Shown here piece by piece: positions 29,863 to 38,552 of a stretch of 64,000 nt of DNA. A model generated the notes under the pieces. It had not been told where the DNA came from, did not search any database, and was given only the letters and a program-made list of their open reading frames with translations. Positions within the stretch are counted from its first letter, which is position 1. Every line of letters begins with the position of its first letter. This DNA is from an uncultured Pelagibacteraceae bacterium (GTDB lineage Bacteria; Pseudomonadota; Alphaproteobacteria; Pelagibacterales; Pelagibacteraceae): the NCBI GenBank assembly GCA_902519465.1, contig CABYJW010000002.1:1-64000 (forward strand), read 5' to 3'. The position numbers were made by a program, and so were the translations under genes.

Positions 29863-30114
29863 ATGGATTTACTTTTTATATTAATAGGCGCAGGTCTTGC
29901 TATATTTGTAATATTCGTATCTTTTAAAAGCATCGGAGCAGGTATAGCCGCAAAATCAGAAATAAATAGACAAAAAGACAAACTAAAATCAGATGAAATT
30001 GAAAAAGAAGAAGAAATTGAAAAAGAAGAAGAAGTACTCGATAAATTAAAAAATGAAAATTTAACACAAGAAGAACTTACAAAGATTTACGAAGATCTTA
30101 AAAAAAAGAAATAA
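29863..30114 (+). CDS. Small membrane-anchored coiled-coil hypothetical protein
   Basis: N-terminal TM followed by K/E-rich helix. Confidence 0.6.
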   Translation: MDLLFILIGAGLAIFVIFVSFKSIGAGIAAKSEINRQKDKLKSDEIEKEEEIEKEEEVLDKLKNENLTQEELTKIYEDLKKKK

Positions 30115-30120
30115 TACTTT

Positions 30121-31101
30121 TTAATATAATCCTTTAGGGATAATGAAATAGTGAATTGCCAAAACTATTGCAACTGAAACACTTAGACCAAAAAACATTT
30201 TAACAAAATCTTTTCCAATTAAAGGAAATACATATTTAAACTTATAATCTTTGTTCATGGTTGAAATGGCTAGCTCTCTACCACATAAAAGGCCTACGAA
30301 TACCCAAGTAGTTGACATTGGAAGATCATTTAATTCTTTAAAATAGAATAATACTGCAGCATAAATAATATTTATTATTGTTGCTGATCTAGCGTATCTT
30401 GTACCTGTTTTTTCTAAAACTACCTTTTGTATTGGACCACCATGAATATAAAAAATATAAAATAGAAGCACAGTGAAGTAAGCCATAACAGTTAGCAGCA
30501 AAGTAATATCTAATTGTCTTGGCAAGAATACTGCAATATTTGCAACATCGTGTGATAACCATACCCACCATAACCAACCGGATGTTACCCAAACTGCATT
30601 TCTCCAAAATTTTATCCAAAAATCTCCTTTTACCTCATCGAGTTTTTCATTAATAAATTTAGAAACCCCAATCCAGCATATATAAGCCACAGTTGCTGCA
30701 ATACCATAACCAACTATACTTTTTACCAGCATTTTTTCTAAAACAACTGTTGATGCAAAAGCCGATAAAACCAAAAAAGTCGTTGAGACCGGAATTCCTA
30801 TTCTTGTGAGCAATAAAAGAATTGCTGGAGCAACTGCATGATACCACTGAATTTCCTGATAAGGTATTCTAGTTAATCTTCCATAAGAAATGTCACCATC
30901 GTAACTGTACCAACCCCATGCTAGAGCTATTATCATTACAGATGAAGCTGAACCTGCTAATATATACCAAGCGAACCATTTTTTCTTAGATGCAATGAAT
31001 GTTCCAAGTGTTTGAATGGAATCGTTAGCTATTACACTATAGCCTGCTAGCCCGAAACCAACGATTGTATATATTAATGTTAGGTCCATAAGACGACTCA
31101 C
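30121..31101 (-). CDS. Multi-TM protein, possibly related to PiT inorganic phosphate transporters
   Basis: GYSVIANDSIQTLGTFIAS and IGIPVSTTFLVLSAFAS resemble PiT half-motifs. Confidence 0.55.
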   Translation of the reverse strand: MSRLMDLTLIYTIVGFGLAGYSVIANDSIQTLGTFIASKKKWFAWYILAGSASSVMIIALAWGWYSYDGDISYGRLTRIPYQEIQWYHAVAPAILLLLTRIGIPVSTTFLVLSAFASTVVLEKMLVKSIVGYGIAATVAYICWIGVSKFINEKLDEVKGDFWIKFWRNAVWVTSGWLWWVWLSHDVANIAVFLPRQLDITLLLTVMAYFTVLLFYIFYIHGGPIQKVVLEKTGTRYARSATIINIIYAAVLFYFKELNDLPMSTTWVFVGLLCGRELAISTMNKDYKFKYVFPLIGKDFVKMFFGLSVSVAIVLAIHYFIIPKGLY

Positions 31102-31292
31102 TTATATCTACTTTATAAATCGAGTCTAGAGGTTAAATTTATTATTTAAAATTTTGGTATGGAGGATTTGTCCTTTATAATTTTTTTTTTATTTAGATCA
31201 AGTTGTAAAACTGTTAGTAAGTTTTTTTACCAAGTATTTGAGATAACATTTTGTTACTAATTTTTTAAAATTTCACGCCAGGTTTCACGCCA

Positions 31293-31937
31293 TTAGACCT
31301 TTAATTTCCTCAAAATATATATTGCAAATAAAGTACCGATTAACTCAGCAATTATAAAAAACGGTGTATTAAGATAATTTATTCCAGTAAAAGTATTGGT
31401 AAAAGTTCGCGCTATCGCAACCGCAGGATTTGCAAATGAAGTAGATGATGTAAACCAATAACCTGCGGTAATAAAAGTTGCTACTGATGTAGCTACAAGG
31501 ACTTTACCTCCTTTTATTGTTCGAAATATTATAAAAATTAATCCAAAAGTTGCTATTATTTCTGATACAAAAACATTTATTCCAGATCTACTTTTAGAAG
31601 ATAATTCGATTAAGGAATAATCAAAGAAAAAATTTGCTAACATTACACCAGTTAAACAACCTAAAATTTGTGCAGTAAAATAAACTGGTAGCAGTTGGGA
31701 TTTAATCCTTTTTGAGAGGTACATTGCAAGAGTTACAAAAGGATTAAAGTGTGCTCCTGAAATATCAGATATTGATACAATCAAAAAATATAAAGCCGCA
31801 CCGGTTGCAACTGCATTAGCTAACAACATCACAGCAGTATCATTTGTAAGACTCTCTGCCATAATACCCGAGCCTACTATTGCCATCACCAACAAGGCAC
31901 TTCCTATAAATTCACCAACAAATATTTTATTCTTCAT
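31293..31937 (-). CDS. Aquaporin/MIP family channel (AqpS/GlpF-like)
   Basis: GAHFNPFVTLAMYL and SFANPAVAIARTFTN boxes; start set at MKNKIFVGEF; directly downstream of arsC. Confidence 0.85.
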   Translation of the reverse strand: MKNKIFVGEFIGSALLVMAIVGSGIMAESLTNDTAVMLLANAVATGAALYFLIVSISDISGAHFNPFVTLAMYLSKRIKSQLLPVYFTAQILGCLTGVMLANFFFDYSLIELSSKSRSGINVFVSEIIATFGLIFIIFRTIKGGKVLVATSVATFITAGYWFTSSTSFANPAVAIARTFTNTFTGINYLNTPFFIIAELIGTLFAIYILRKLKV

Positions 31938-32361
31938 TTGCGACCCATTCTTTAATCTTATTAGATAATATTTCATAAGTTTCATCAATTACTTTTTCAA
32001 TCTCTGTATCAGAAGTAGCAGATTTAATTTTTTCAACTGGGTCTTCAATATCCCAATGAATTATATCTTTTTTTTCAGGCCAGACCGGACAGACCTCATT
32101 ATGGGCATTGTTACAAACTGTTATAACTTGATGAATTTTTATTTTATTTTTTAAAAACTGGTCAAAATTCTTTGAAGAATAATTTGATATATCGAAATTT
32201 TTTTTTTCTAAATATTTTTTTATATTAGGGTTTATTTTCCCTGTAGGATTGCTACCTGCGCTAAAAGCTTTAAATTTTAAACTATAATTTTTATTGACCA
32301 AAGCTTCTGCAAGAATACTTCTTGCTGAATTGCCTGTGCACACAAACAAAATATTCCTCAT
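31927..32361 (-). CDS. arsC: Low-molecular-weight PTPase-type arsenate reductase
   Basis: ILFVCTGNSARSILAEAL; VITVCNNAHNEVCPVWPEKKDIIHWDIEDP. Confidence 0.9.
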   Translation of the reverse strand: MRNILFVCTGNSARSILAEALVNKNYSLKFKAFSAGSNPTGKINPNIKKYLEKKNFDISNYSSKNFDQFLKNKIKIHQVITVCNNAHNEVCPVWPEKKDIIHWDIEDPVEKIKSATSDTEIEKVIDETYEILSNKIKEWVANEE

Positions 32362-32365
32362 AAAT

Positions 32366-32593
32366 CTATATCGAATATTTTATTATACCCGCAAACATTA
32401 TAGGTATTTGCAATGCAAAGTTTGTAAGTAGCGGTTTATCCTTTGTTATGGTTCCTACAACTGTCCATCCAATAATACCAAGTCCGTGAGGTATCATGCT
32501 GTAAGGATAGTAATCTAAATAGAATGCTAATATTCCAAACAAGGTTAAAAACGTACTTGTCCATTTAAGATATTTTATAGTTATTTCATTCAT
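32366..32593 (-). CDS. Small membrane protein of unknown function
   Basis: Hydrophobic short ORF, 4 nt upstream of arsC. Confidence 0.55.
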   Translation of the reverse strand: MNEITIKYLKWTSTFLTLFGILAFYLDYYPYSMIPHGLGIIGWTVVGTITKDKPLLTNFALQIPIMFAGIIKYSI

Positions 32594-32645
32594 ATTTTTT
32601 CTCCTGATTATTATATTAAAGTATTGTTAAGGTTTTATTAAAGGA

Positions 32646-33146
32646 TTACTTAGAAGCTTTGACTTTCTTCTCTATGAAGTCAGGAATATCATCCTCTTTA
32701 TCTATCAATTCGTCCTTTTGATCTCTGGTCTGAAATGCGTATAAAACATGGAGTTTACAATATGAAAAACCTTCAATTGGTGATCTTCCACAAAAATAGA
32801 AATTTTCTTCATCTGGGTGACCTATTGGCCATCTACAATTTTTATCATCTAATTCTTCCAATTTTTTTGGATTTTCTGGTTCAAAGTTTTTATCAAGAAG
32901 TAAGGATTTGAACCTACTTCTTCTACTTATATTTCTCTCCTCTTTACTTTGAACACTCGTAGCAGGTTTATTTTGCTTTTGCGTTTTTGTAGATTGAACA
33001 CGGCCAGCAAGCTTTAACCTGTGCGCTTTACCAATAACTGCGTTTCTAGTGGTTCCGCCTAAAGCCTCAGCTATCTGACTAGCTGTATGACCTTTTTCCC
33101 ATAACTCTTTTAATTTTGCTTCGCGTGTTTCGTCCCAATAACTCAT
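32646..33146 (-). CDS. gcrA: GcrA cell cycle regulator family protein
   Basis: SYWDETREAKLKELWEKGHTASQIAEALGGTTRNAVIGKAHRLKL; C-terminal CRWPIGHPDEENFYFCG. Confidence 0.95.
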   Translation of the reverse strand: MSYWDETREAKLKELWEKGHTASQIAEALGGTTRNAVIGKAHRLKLAGRVQSTKTQKQNKPATSVQSKEERNISRRSRFKSLLLDKNFEPENPKKLEELDDKNCRWPIGHPDEENFYFCGRSPIEGFSYCKLHVLYAFQTRDQKDELIDKEDDIPDFIEKKVKASK

Positions 33147-33281
33147 ATTTAGAAAACTACATCTTGTTTTATAGTTTTAAGCTATTACAAAATCTAGTAG
33201 TGTTGAAACAAATTAGTCTCAAAATCTGTTTATAAAAAAAGTTTTTCACAGAAATTTTTTTTTGGAGTTATAAGACTACGT

Positions 33282-34094
33282 ATGGTTGAAATGAGAACAA
33301 AATATAAATTTGGCGCTAGAAGATTTGGCCTAATAAATTGGATAGGTTTTTGGACACTTTATAAAAAAGAAGTCTTAAGATTTCTTATAGTTTGGATTCA
33401 AACGCTTTTATCCCCAATAATATCTTCTTTGTTATTCCTTGGAGTTTTAGCAGTTGCAATCGGAGATGGCAGATCAGATATGCTTGGTTATCCATTTATA
33501 ACTTTCCTCGCGCCTGGATTGATTGCAATGCAAATAATACAACAAGCATTCTCACATTCTTCATCAAGTTTCATGATTGGAAAAATTCAAGGAAATATTG
33601 TGGATATTTTGTATGCACCTCTCTCAGCATCTGAAGTAACTATTGCGGTAGCTCTTGCGGCTACAACGAGAAGTTTCATGATAGGACTAGTATCTTTAAT
33701 TGTATTCTATTTTTTAGTTGATATAGAAATTAAAAGTTTTTCTGCGGTGATTTTCTACACTTTTATTTCATCTTTTATACTCGGATCGGTAGGTGTTATA
33801 GCAGGACTTTGGGCTGAAAAATTTGATCATATGGCTACAGTAACAAATTTTATAATCATACCGTTGTCATTTCTATCAGGAACTTTTTATACCATTGATA
33901 ACCTGCCAGATTTTCTTCAAACAATAAGCAAATGTAATCCATTTTTTTACATGATTGATGGATTTAGATATGGTTTCCTTGAGAAATCAGATGGATCAAT
34001 ATTTGTTGGATCATTATATTTAACGATCTTAGCAATTGTTCTTTGGTATGTGTCTTATTTGCTTTATAAAAAGGGATATAAAGTAAGATCTTAA
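33282..34094 (+). CDS. ABC-2 type transporter permease
   Basis: Six-TM ABC-2 permease, FLSGTFYTIDNLPDFLQTISKCNPFFYMIDGFRYGF. Confidence 0.88.
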   Translation: MVEMRTKYKFGARRFGLINWIGFWTLYKKEVLRFLIVWIQTLLSPIISSLLFLGVLAVAIGDGRSDMLGYPFITFLAPGLIAMQIIQQAFSHSSSSFMIGKIQGNIVDILYAPLSASEVTIAVALAATTRSFMIGLVSLIVFYFLVDIEIKSFSAVIFYTFISSFILGSVGVIAGLWAEKFDHMATVTNFIIIPLSFLSGTFYTIDNLPDFLQTISKCNPFFYMIDGFRYGFLEKSDGSIFVGSLYLTILAIVLWYVSYLLYKKGYKVRS

Positions 34095-34095
34095 A

Positions 34096-35268
34096 ATGAG
34101 TGCATTAGCCAAAAATTATAATAGAAGAAAAATTGCTTTTAGTAGAGGAAAAGGAAGTTTTTTATACTCGAGCAAAGGTCAAAAATATTTAGATTTTGTT
34201 CAAGGAATAGCAGTAAATTCTCTTGGTCATGCAAACAGCTACTTAACAAAAGCTATAAATAAACAATCAAAAAAAGTTTGGCATGTTTCGAATGCTTTTA
34301 TAATTCCAGAAGGTGAAAAATTAGCTCAAAGATTAAGACAAAAAACCTTTGCTGATTATGTTATTTTTCAAAATAGTGGCGCTGAAGCAACCGAGCTAGC
34401 AATAAAGGCAGCTAGAAGATATTTTTATAAAATCGGCAAACCTCAAAAAAATAGAATACTTTGTATTAAAAATTCATTTCATGGCAGAACGCTTGCAACC
34501 ATATTTGCAAGTGGATCAAAAAAAATGACCGAGGGATTTGAGCCAAAAGTTCCTGGTTTTGATCATTTCAATTTCGGTGACCACAAAGCCCTTAAAAAAT
34601 CTATTACAAAAAAGACTGCAGCAATAATGGTAGAAACTGCAATGGGGGAGTCAGGAATAAAAGTTATTCCAGACTGGTGTTTAAGAGAACTTAGAAAACT
34701 CTGTAATAAAAAGAAAATTTTATTAATTTTAGACGAAGTTCAATGTGGTATCGGCAGATCCGGGAAATTTTTTGCCTTTGAATATGCAAAAATCAAACCA
34801 GATATAGTGCCAATCGCCAAAGGTATTGGCGGTGGTTTTCCTATAGGAGCTGTTTTAATGAATAAAAAAGTTGCGAAAGGTATGACACCTGGTTCACATG
34901 GAAGTACTTTTGGAGGAAATCCCTTAGCAATGAGCGTTGGTAATGCAGTTTTAGATCAAATTTTTAAAAAAGGTTTTTTAACAAATGTACAAAAATCATC
35001 GAAATATTTTATGGACGAATTAAATGATATTAAAAACGAATACCCAAATATCATTAAAGAAGTTAGAGGGATAGGATTATTAATCGGTCTACAGCTCCAT
35101 GAGGATCAAAATAAATTTATTAAAAAATTAGAAGATAACAAATTACTTACAATGAGAGCAGGTGAAAACGTAGTCAGAATCCTGCCGCCTTTGAATGTTA
35201 AAAAAAACGAAATAGACATTGCAATTAAAATTATAAGAAAAGTTTGTAATGAAATGGATAGTATATGA
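34096..35268 (+). CDS. argD: Acetylornithine/succinyldiaminopimelate aminotransferase
   Basis: NSGAEATELAIKAARRYF, SFHGRTLAT, LILDEVQCGIGRSGKFFAFE, GSHGSTFGGNPLA. Confidence 0.94.
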   Translation: MSALAKNYNRRKIAFSRGKGSFLYSSKGQKYLDFVQGIAVNSLGHANSYLTKAINKQSKKVWHVSNAFIIPEGEKLAQRLRQKTFADYVIFQNSGAEATELAIKAARRYFYKIGKPQKNRILCIKNSFHGRTLATIFASGSKKMTEGFEPKVPGFDHFNFGDHKALKKSITKKTAAIMVETAMGESGIKVIPDWCLRELRKLCNKKKILLILDEVQCGIGRSGKFFAFEYAKIKPDIVPIAKGIGGGFPIGAVLMNKKVAKGMTPGSHGSTFGGNPLAMSVGNAVLDQIFKKGFLTNVQKSSKYFMDELNDIKNEYPNIIKEVRGIGLLIGLQLHEDQNKFIKKLEDNKLLTMRAGENVVRILPPLNVKKNEIDIAIKIIRKVCNEMDSI

Positions 35269-36188
35269 ATCATTTTATAAATATTTCAGACCTTAATAAA
35301 GATGAATTAAGATCGATCATCGATAGTGCAAAGAGAAAAAAATCTGAAAGAGGAAAAAAATCTGCATCTCAACCTGATAATGATCAACCACTTCAGGGAA
35401 AGAACATGATTATGATTTTTGAAAAAACTTCTACTAGAACAAGAATATCTTTTGATCTTGCTGTAAAACAATTAGGGGGTTCTTCAATCATTCTTAATCA
35501 AGATGAGATTCATTATGGGAAGGGAGATGAAACAATTAAAGACACAGCAAAAGTTTTATCTCAATATGCTGATATTTTAATGATCAGAACAGACTCACAC
35601 AAAAATGTGAATGAGTTTAAAAAATATTTGGATATCCCAATTATAAATGGACTAACTAATGAGGGCCATCCTTGCCAAGTTATGTCAGATATACTCACAT
35701 TTGAAGAATTAAAAGGTGATATTAAAAATAAAACTATAGCTTGGATAGGTGATGGAAATAACGTTTCTGTTTCTTTTATGGAGGCGGCCTCAAAATTTGA
35801 CTTTAATTTAAATATTGCTTGCCCAAAAAAATATCAACCAAGTAGCAATGCGATTAAACTAGCAAAAAAAAATAAAACTAAACTTTTAATTACAGAAGAT
35901 ATTTTAGAGGCAGCATCTAACGCAGATTGTGTAATGACGGATAAATGGATTTCAATGGGAGATAAGGGCGATAAAAAGAAAAAAAAGAAAATTTTAAAAA
36001 AATATCAAGTAAATAAAAAATTGATGAAAGCTGCAAAATCTGATGCTATTTTTATGCACTGTCTTCCTGCTAGTAGAGAAGAAGAAGTAACAAGTGAAGT
36101 AATGGATGGAAAACAATCTGTTGTTTGGTTGCAAGCATTTAATAGAATTCATGCTCAGAAGAGTATTATAGAGTGGTGTATAAAATAG
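35265..36188 (+). CDS. argF: Ornithine carbamoyltransferase
   Basis: EKTSTRTRISFD, HPCQVMSDI, FMHCLPASREEEVTSEV. Confidence 0.95.
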   Translation: MNHFINISDLNKDELRSIIDSAKRKKSERGKKSASQPDNDQPLQGKNMIMIFEKTSTRTRISFDLAVKQLGGSSIILNQDEIHYGKGDETIKDTAKVLSQYADILMIRTDSHKNVNEFKKYLDIPIINGLTNEGHPCQVMSDILTFEELKGDIKNKTIAWIGDGNNVSVSFMEAASKFDFNLNIACPKKYQPSSNAIKLAKKNKTKLLITEDILEAASNADCVMTDKWISMGDKGDKKKKKKILKKYQVNKKLMKAAKSDAIFMHCLPASREEEVTSEVMDGKQSVVWLQAFNRIHAQKSIIEWCIK

Positions 36189-36189
36189 A

Positions 36190-36723
36190 TTAAGGGTTTG
36201 GAAGCGGATTGTCGCTAAAAGTATTCATATAAAGTATCACTGAGGCTCTATCTTTTTCACTTTTTAAACCAGCGAAAGCCATCTTAGTTCCTTTTATATG
36301 AGCCTGAGGTTTTAATAGATAAGCATTCATTTCACCGTATGACCATTTTTTTCCGTGAGCTACGAGTGCTTTTGAATATTTGTAATCTGATATTGCTGCT
36401 GATTGTCTGCCCAGAACTCCGTAAAGAACTGGTCCAATTTTATTCTTTCCACCTTTTGCAACAACGTGACATGCAGTACATTTTTTAAATACTTTTTTGC
36501 CATGTTCTAGTGTTCCCATTGCTAACAAAGCTTTTATGTCAACACTTCCAGACTCAGAAGAAGCAGAAGTTGTAGTTTGGATTGTTGGGGCTTCAACCAC
36601 ATAAGCGGCTTGAGATGGTTTTTCAACGTTAAATATTATGTCAGAAATTTTTCCTATTCCAAAAACAACTAATACAGTGAAAATAAGTGCTGCAATAATT
36701 TTATTTATTTCAAAACCGTTCAT
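36190..36723 (-). CDS. Membrane-anchored cytochrome c (CycM-like)
   Basis: KKCTACHVVAKGGKNKIGPVLYGVLGR haem motif; N-terminal TM; start set at MNGFEINK. Confidence 0.88.
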   Translation of the reverse strand: MNGFEINKIIAALIFTVLVVFGIGKISDIIFNVEKPSQAAYVVEAPTIQTTTSASSESGSVDIKALLAMGTLEHGKKVFKKCTACHVVAKGGKNKIGPVLYGVLGRQSAAISDYKYSKALVAHGKKWSYGEMNAYLLKPQAHIKGTKMAFAGLKSEKDRASVILYMNTFSDNPLPNP

Positions 36724-36819
36724 AAATTTGATAATTAATATGGTAGATATATCACGAGTTAACAAAAAAAACTTAAAGTAATTTAGTTGATATTGCGTCT
36801 TTGAGCCGCATAAATATTT

Positions 36820-37554
36820 ATGAGTAATACAGTTGTAATAATACCTTCACGTTTAAAAGCAAAAAGACTTCCTAATAAACCCTTAAAATTGATTAACAAA
36901 AAAGAAATGATTCTTCATGTATGTGATTTAGCTAAGAACTCAGGTGTTGGAAAAGTATTAGTGGCTACTCCTGACAAAGATATTTTTCAGCTAATAAAAA
37001 AAAATAATTATAATGCTTATTTGTCGTTACAAAATCATGAGACAGGAACTGATAGAGTTTTCGAAGCATATAAAAAATTTTTCTCTGAAAAACCCAGCAT
37101 AATTATAAATTTACAAGGAGATATGCCAAGCTTAAAACCTTCCACAATTTCCAAATTAAATGAACATCTAGCAAAAGGTTCTTGTGACATGGCAACCCTA
37201 GCCTCTAGTATTAAAGATGACAGCGAGAACGAAAATAAAAATATCGTAAAAGTAATTACAAAAGATGATATTAAAAATTCTGAACTGTCTAAGGCAATTG
37301 ATTTTGTAAGAGATCCCGTATCAGATAAAAAATTATTTGTTTATCATCATATTGGTATTTATGGGTTTACCAAAAATGCATTAAACAAATATATTAATTT
37401 AAAAAGAAGTAATTTAGAATTAAGTAGAAATCTTGAGCAAATGAGAGCACTTGAAAACAATATGAAGATCGACGTACTTTATACAGATTCAGACCCGCTA
37501 AGTGTTGACACAGAAGCTGACTTAGAGGAGATTAAAAATTTAATGGAGAAATAA
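36820..37554 (+). CDS. kdsB: 3-deoxy-manno-octulosonate cytidylyltransferase
   Basis: IPSRLKAKRLPNKPL, INLQGDMP, HIGIYGF. Confidence 0.93.
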   Translation: MSNTVVIIPSRLKAKRLPNKPLKLINKKEMILHVCDLAKNSGVGKVLVATPDKDIFQLIKKNNYNAYLSLQNHETGTDRVFEAYKKFFSEKPSIIINLQGDMPSLKPSTISKLNEHLAKGSCDMATLASSIKDDSENENKNIVKVITKDDIKNSELSKAIDFVRDPVSDKKLFVYHHIGIYGFTKNALNKYINLKRSNLELSRNLEQMRALENNMKIDVLYTDSDPLSVDTEADLEEIKNLMEK

Positions 37555-37555
37555 A

Positions 37556-38401
37556 ATGTCTAAACTTAAAGTAGCTTTTCAGGGAGAACTGGGTGCTTAC
37601 TCACACATAGCATGTGAGGTGCTTTTCCCAGGAGCTGATATAAAAACTTGTCCAACTTTTGAAGAAACATTTAAAACTGCTCATCAAGATGATAGTTATA
37701 GAATAGTTATCCCTATAGAAAATTCTCTAGCAGGTAGAGTAGCTGATATTCATTATTTATTACCCAAATATAAATTACAAATTTATGCAGAACATTATCA
37801 GAAGGTCGAACACAATCTCTTAGTAAAAGAAAATACTGAGATTAAAGATATAAAATATGTCAGAAGTCATGCACAAGCTATAGATCAGTGTCAAAAAATA
37901 ATTCAAAAGCATAAGTTTAAGACTATTATTTCAGCAGATACTGCTGGATCAGCAAAAGAATTATCTAGTGGAAAAGATAATTCAATTGCTGCAATTGCTT
38001 CAGTGCTTTCAGCAAAAATTTATAATCTTAAAGTACTTCTAAAAAATATTGAGGATGAAACTAATAATGTTACAAGATTTATTATAATGGGGAAAAGCGT
38101 TCAGCAACCATCTTTTGAAAAAAATAAAAAATACATTACTAGCTGTATTTTTAGGTTAAAAAGTATTCCAGCAGCACTTTACAAATGTCTTGGTGGATTC
38201 GCTACTAATCAAGTAAATATGACAAAACTTGAAAGCTTCTCAGTTAAAAACACATTCGACCAAACAAATTTTTACTTAGATTTAGAAGGTCATATCGAAG
38301 ATACAAAAGTACAAAAAGCTCTTGAGGAACTAGGTTTCCACACTGAAAGCTTGGATATTCTTGGAGTTTATGAAGCCTCTAAATTTAGACAAAAAAAATA
38401 G
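37556..38401 (+). CDS. pheA: Prephenate dehydratase
   Basis: VAFQGELGAYSH, IPIENSLAGRVADIHYLL, NVTRFIIMG, ESFSVKN ACT region. Confidence 0.93.
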   Translation: MSKLKVAFQGELGAYSHIACEVLFPGADIKTCPTFEETFKTAHQDDSYRIVIPIENSLAGRVADIHYLLPKYKLQIYAEHYQKVEHNLLVKENTEIKDIKYVRSHAQAIDQCQKIIQKHKFKTIISADTAGSAKELSSGKDNSIAAIASVLSAKIYNLKVLLKNIEDETNNVTRFIIMGKSVQQPSFEKNKKYITSCIFRLKSIPAALYKCLGGFATNQVNMTKLESFSVKNTFDQTNFYLDLEGHIEDTKVQKALEELGFHTESLDILGVYEASKFRQKK

Positions 38402-38424
38402 TCCACAAATTAGAGATTCCACAC

Positions 38425-38454
38425 TTGTAGAATTCAATTCTATATTGGTATAAT
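38425..38454 (+). promoter_or_regulatory. Candidate sigma70 promoter for SRP RNA
   Basis: TTGTAG (38425) and TATAAT (38449), 18-nt spacer, just ahead of the RNA 5' end. Confidence 0.6.
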
Positions 38455-38459
38455 AATTT

Positions 38460-38550
38460 GGGGGCCATTCAGGCGGTTTTGATACGTTTAACGTGTCAGG
38501 GTGTAACAACAGCAGCACGAACTTTTGAAAGCGGGTTGTTTGGTCTCCTT
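38460..38550 (+). ncRNA. ffs: Signal recognition particle (4.5S) RNA
   Basis: GTCAGG-GTGTAACAAC-AGCAGC apical domain; complementary 5' GGGGCCA and 3' TGGTCTCC ends; directly upstream of dnaX as in many bacteria. Confidence 0.85.
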
Positions 38551-38552
38551 AT

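Noticed and set aside
33282-34094. ABC-2 permease as part of a novel system because no ATPase is adjacent
   Set aside because: Membrane and ATPase subunits of such transporters are often encoded apart; nothing else nearby supports a special system.
38330-38518. 62-aa minus-strand ORF across the pheA end and SRP RNA
   Set aside because: Overlaps a structured RNA gene and a conserved CDS; no protein motif.
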